Origin: Shewanella sp. VB17
GTDB taxonomy: Bacteria; Pseudomonadota; Gammaproteobacteria; Enterobacterales; Shewanellaceae
Assembly (NCBI RefSeq): GCF_013248905.1
Contig: NZ_JABRVS010000001.1
Coordinates: 4,278,001 to 4,342,000 of the forward strand
Direction: 5' to 3'
Length of the DNA stretch: 64,000 nt
The notes beneath the pieces were generated by a model. That model was not told the DNA's origin and made no database searches. It saw nothing but the letters and a program-made list of their open reading frames with translations. A program made the position numbers and the translations under genes. This document shows, one piece after another, positions 63,041 through 64,000 of this stretch; positions within the stretch are counted from its first letter, which is position 1; each line of letters opens with the position of its first letter.

Positions 63041-64000
63041 ATGGCAAAAGTAAATTCTCAGGAGCTCACACAACTACTTGAGCTCGTCGGTGGCCGCGAC
63101 AATATCGTTACCGTCAGTCACTGCATCACTCGTATGCGCTTTGTACTCAATGATCCAGCTAAAGCCGATATTACCGGCATAGATGCGTTACCAACAGTCA
63201 AAGGTTGTTTCGCCAACGCCGGTCAGTTTCAAGTCGTGATAGGCACCGAAGTTGAAGAGTTCCATCGGCAATTTGTTAAACTGACCAAGCTCGGTGAAGT
63301 CGACAAAGAACAACTCAAACAGATAGCCCGTCAGAACATGAGCTGGTTGGAACGAAGCATCTCTCATTTTGCCGAAATCTTTATTCCACTCATTCCAGCG
63401 ATTATTGCTGGCGGACTGATCTTGGGCTTTCGCAATCTAATCGGTGATATCAATCTCGTTGATGGTCATCCACTGATGCAAGGAAGTCAGTTCTGGACTG
63501 GCATCTACAACTTTTTATGGTTGATAGGTGAAGCCATCTTCTTCTTCCTACCCGTGGGGATCTGCTGGAGTACAGTACGCAAGCTAGGAGGAACGCCTAT
63601 CCTTGGCATTGTACTTGGCATCACACTCGTGTCACCTCAGCTGATGAACGCCTACGATCTCGGCGCCAAGATCCCTGAGATATGGGATTTTGGCTTTTTC
63701 ACCATCGATAAAGTGGGCTATCAAGCTCAGGTGATCCCCGCTCTACTGGCAGGTCTACTACTGGCATTTATCGAGACGGGTTTAAAAAAGATTGTCCCAA
63801 GTTACCTTACTTTAGTGCTTGTGCCTGTAGTATCACTTATGATCACCGTGTTTATGGCCCACGCAATTATTGGACCTATCGGACGTGAAATCGGCAATGG
63901 CGTTGGCTGGGCAGCTAAAATGGCGCTCACTGGCGAATTTGCTCCCATTGGTGCGACCTTATTCGGTTTTTTATATGCACCTTTAGTGATAACCGGTGTC
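63041..64000 (+). CDS. treB: PTS trehalose transporter IIBC component (5' part)
   Basis: Takes up trehalose and phosphorylates it to trehalose-6-phosphate. The IIB domain at the start has the phospho-acceptor Cys in SHCITRMRFVL (about residue 28). The IIC membrane domain follows from about residue 105 (IFIPLIPAIIAGGLILG). The gene is open at the window edge after 320 residues of an expected 470 or so. Under a CRP site and a TreR operator; treC probably follows outside the window. Confidence 0.95.
   Translation, partial: MAKVNSQELTQLLELVGGRDNIVTVSHCITRMRFVLNDPAKADITGIDALPTVKGCFANAGQFQVVIGTEVEEFHRQFVKLTKLGEVDKEQLKQIARQNMSWLERSISHFAEIFIPLIPAIIAGGLILGFRNLIGDINLVDGHPLMQGSQFWTGIYNFLWLIGEAIFFFLPVGICWSTVRKLGGTPILGIVLGITLVSPQLMNAYDLGAKIPEIWDFGFFTIDKVGYQAQVIPALLAGLLLAFIETGLKKIVPSYLTLVLVPVVSLMITVFMAHAIIGPIGREIGNGVGWAAKMALTGEFAPIGATLFGFLYAPLVITGV

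Overview
The window looks like a chromosomal segment of a marine gammaproteobacterium, most likely Shewanella. The order luxS, nqrABCDEF, apbE, nqrM, then a bacterioferritin pair, with bolA and rlmG beside it, is one I recall from Shewanella. The prfA-side genes sirB1, sirB2, a DUF819 gene and kdsA, the S46 peptidase, serA, ygfZ and a PTS trehalose operon also fit. No rRNA, tRNA or CRISPR array was seen. Most genes are typed from recognisable family motifs; no database search was run.

Layout. 1-3 kb: the end of an unknown gene, a small membrane protein, a GNAT gene with integron-cassette ends, and a cluster of structured repeats. 3-12.5 kb: mostly conserved genes (EamA transporter, kdsA, DUF819, sirB1/sirB2, LysR, GNAT, a DUF711-SnoaL-unknown operon, yagU). 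12.5-15.7 kb: an esterase, a transposase stopped by one in-frame TAA, and a hydrolase remnant. 15.8-29.8 kb: bacterioferritins, a diguanylate cyclase, the Na+-NQR operon with its maturation genes, luxS, bolA, alkB-like and rlmG. 29.8-40.6 kb: an accessory island of repeats, small ORFs, integron cassettes, two nested insertion sequences, a group II intron remnant and a RAYT transposase. 40.9-48.2 kb: a five-gene overlapping operon (MFS exporter, GNAT, LuxE-like, LuxC-PaaK fusion, PaaK-like). 48.2-50.2 kb: gene fragments, another GNAT cassette with a group II intron remnant, and repeats. 50.3-64 kb: conserved genes (S46 peptidase, aromatic amino-acid permease, catalase, thioesterase, LuxR regulator, yjdF, serA, ygfZ, treR, treB).

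The main points of interest are these. (1) There are four dispersed integron-type cassettes without an integrase: one complete attC, and two others damaged by elements known to target attC (group IIC-attC introns, an IS1111-type element). (2) There are nine copies of a 200-530 bp repeat family whose terminal and internal stems are kept by compensatory changes. (3) The reductive acyl/aryl-activation operon has no luciferase genes. (4) The LuxS at the syntenic locus has lost its HxxEH zinc site. (5) The bacterioferritin pair splits haem binding and ferroxidase residues between subunits. (6) Two cassette proteins have nuclease-like motifs (HEPN RX4H; PD-(D/E)XK-like).
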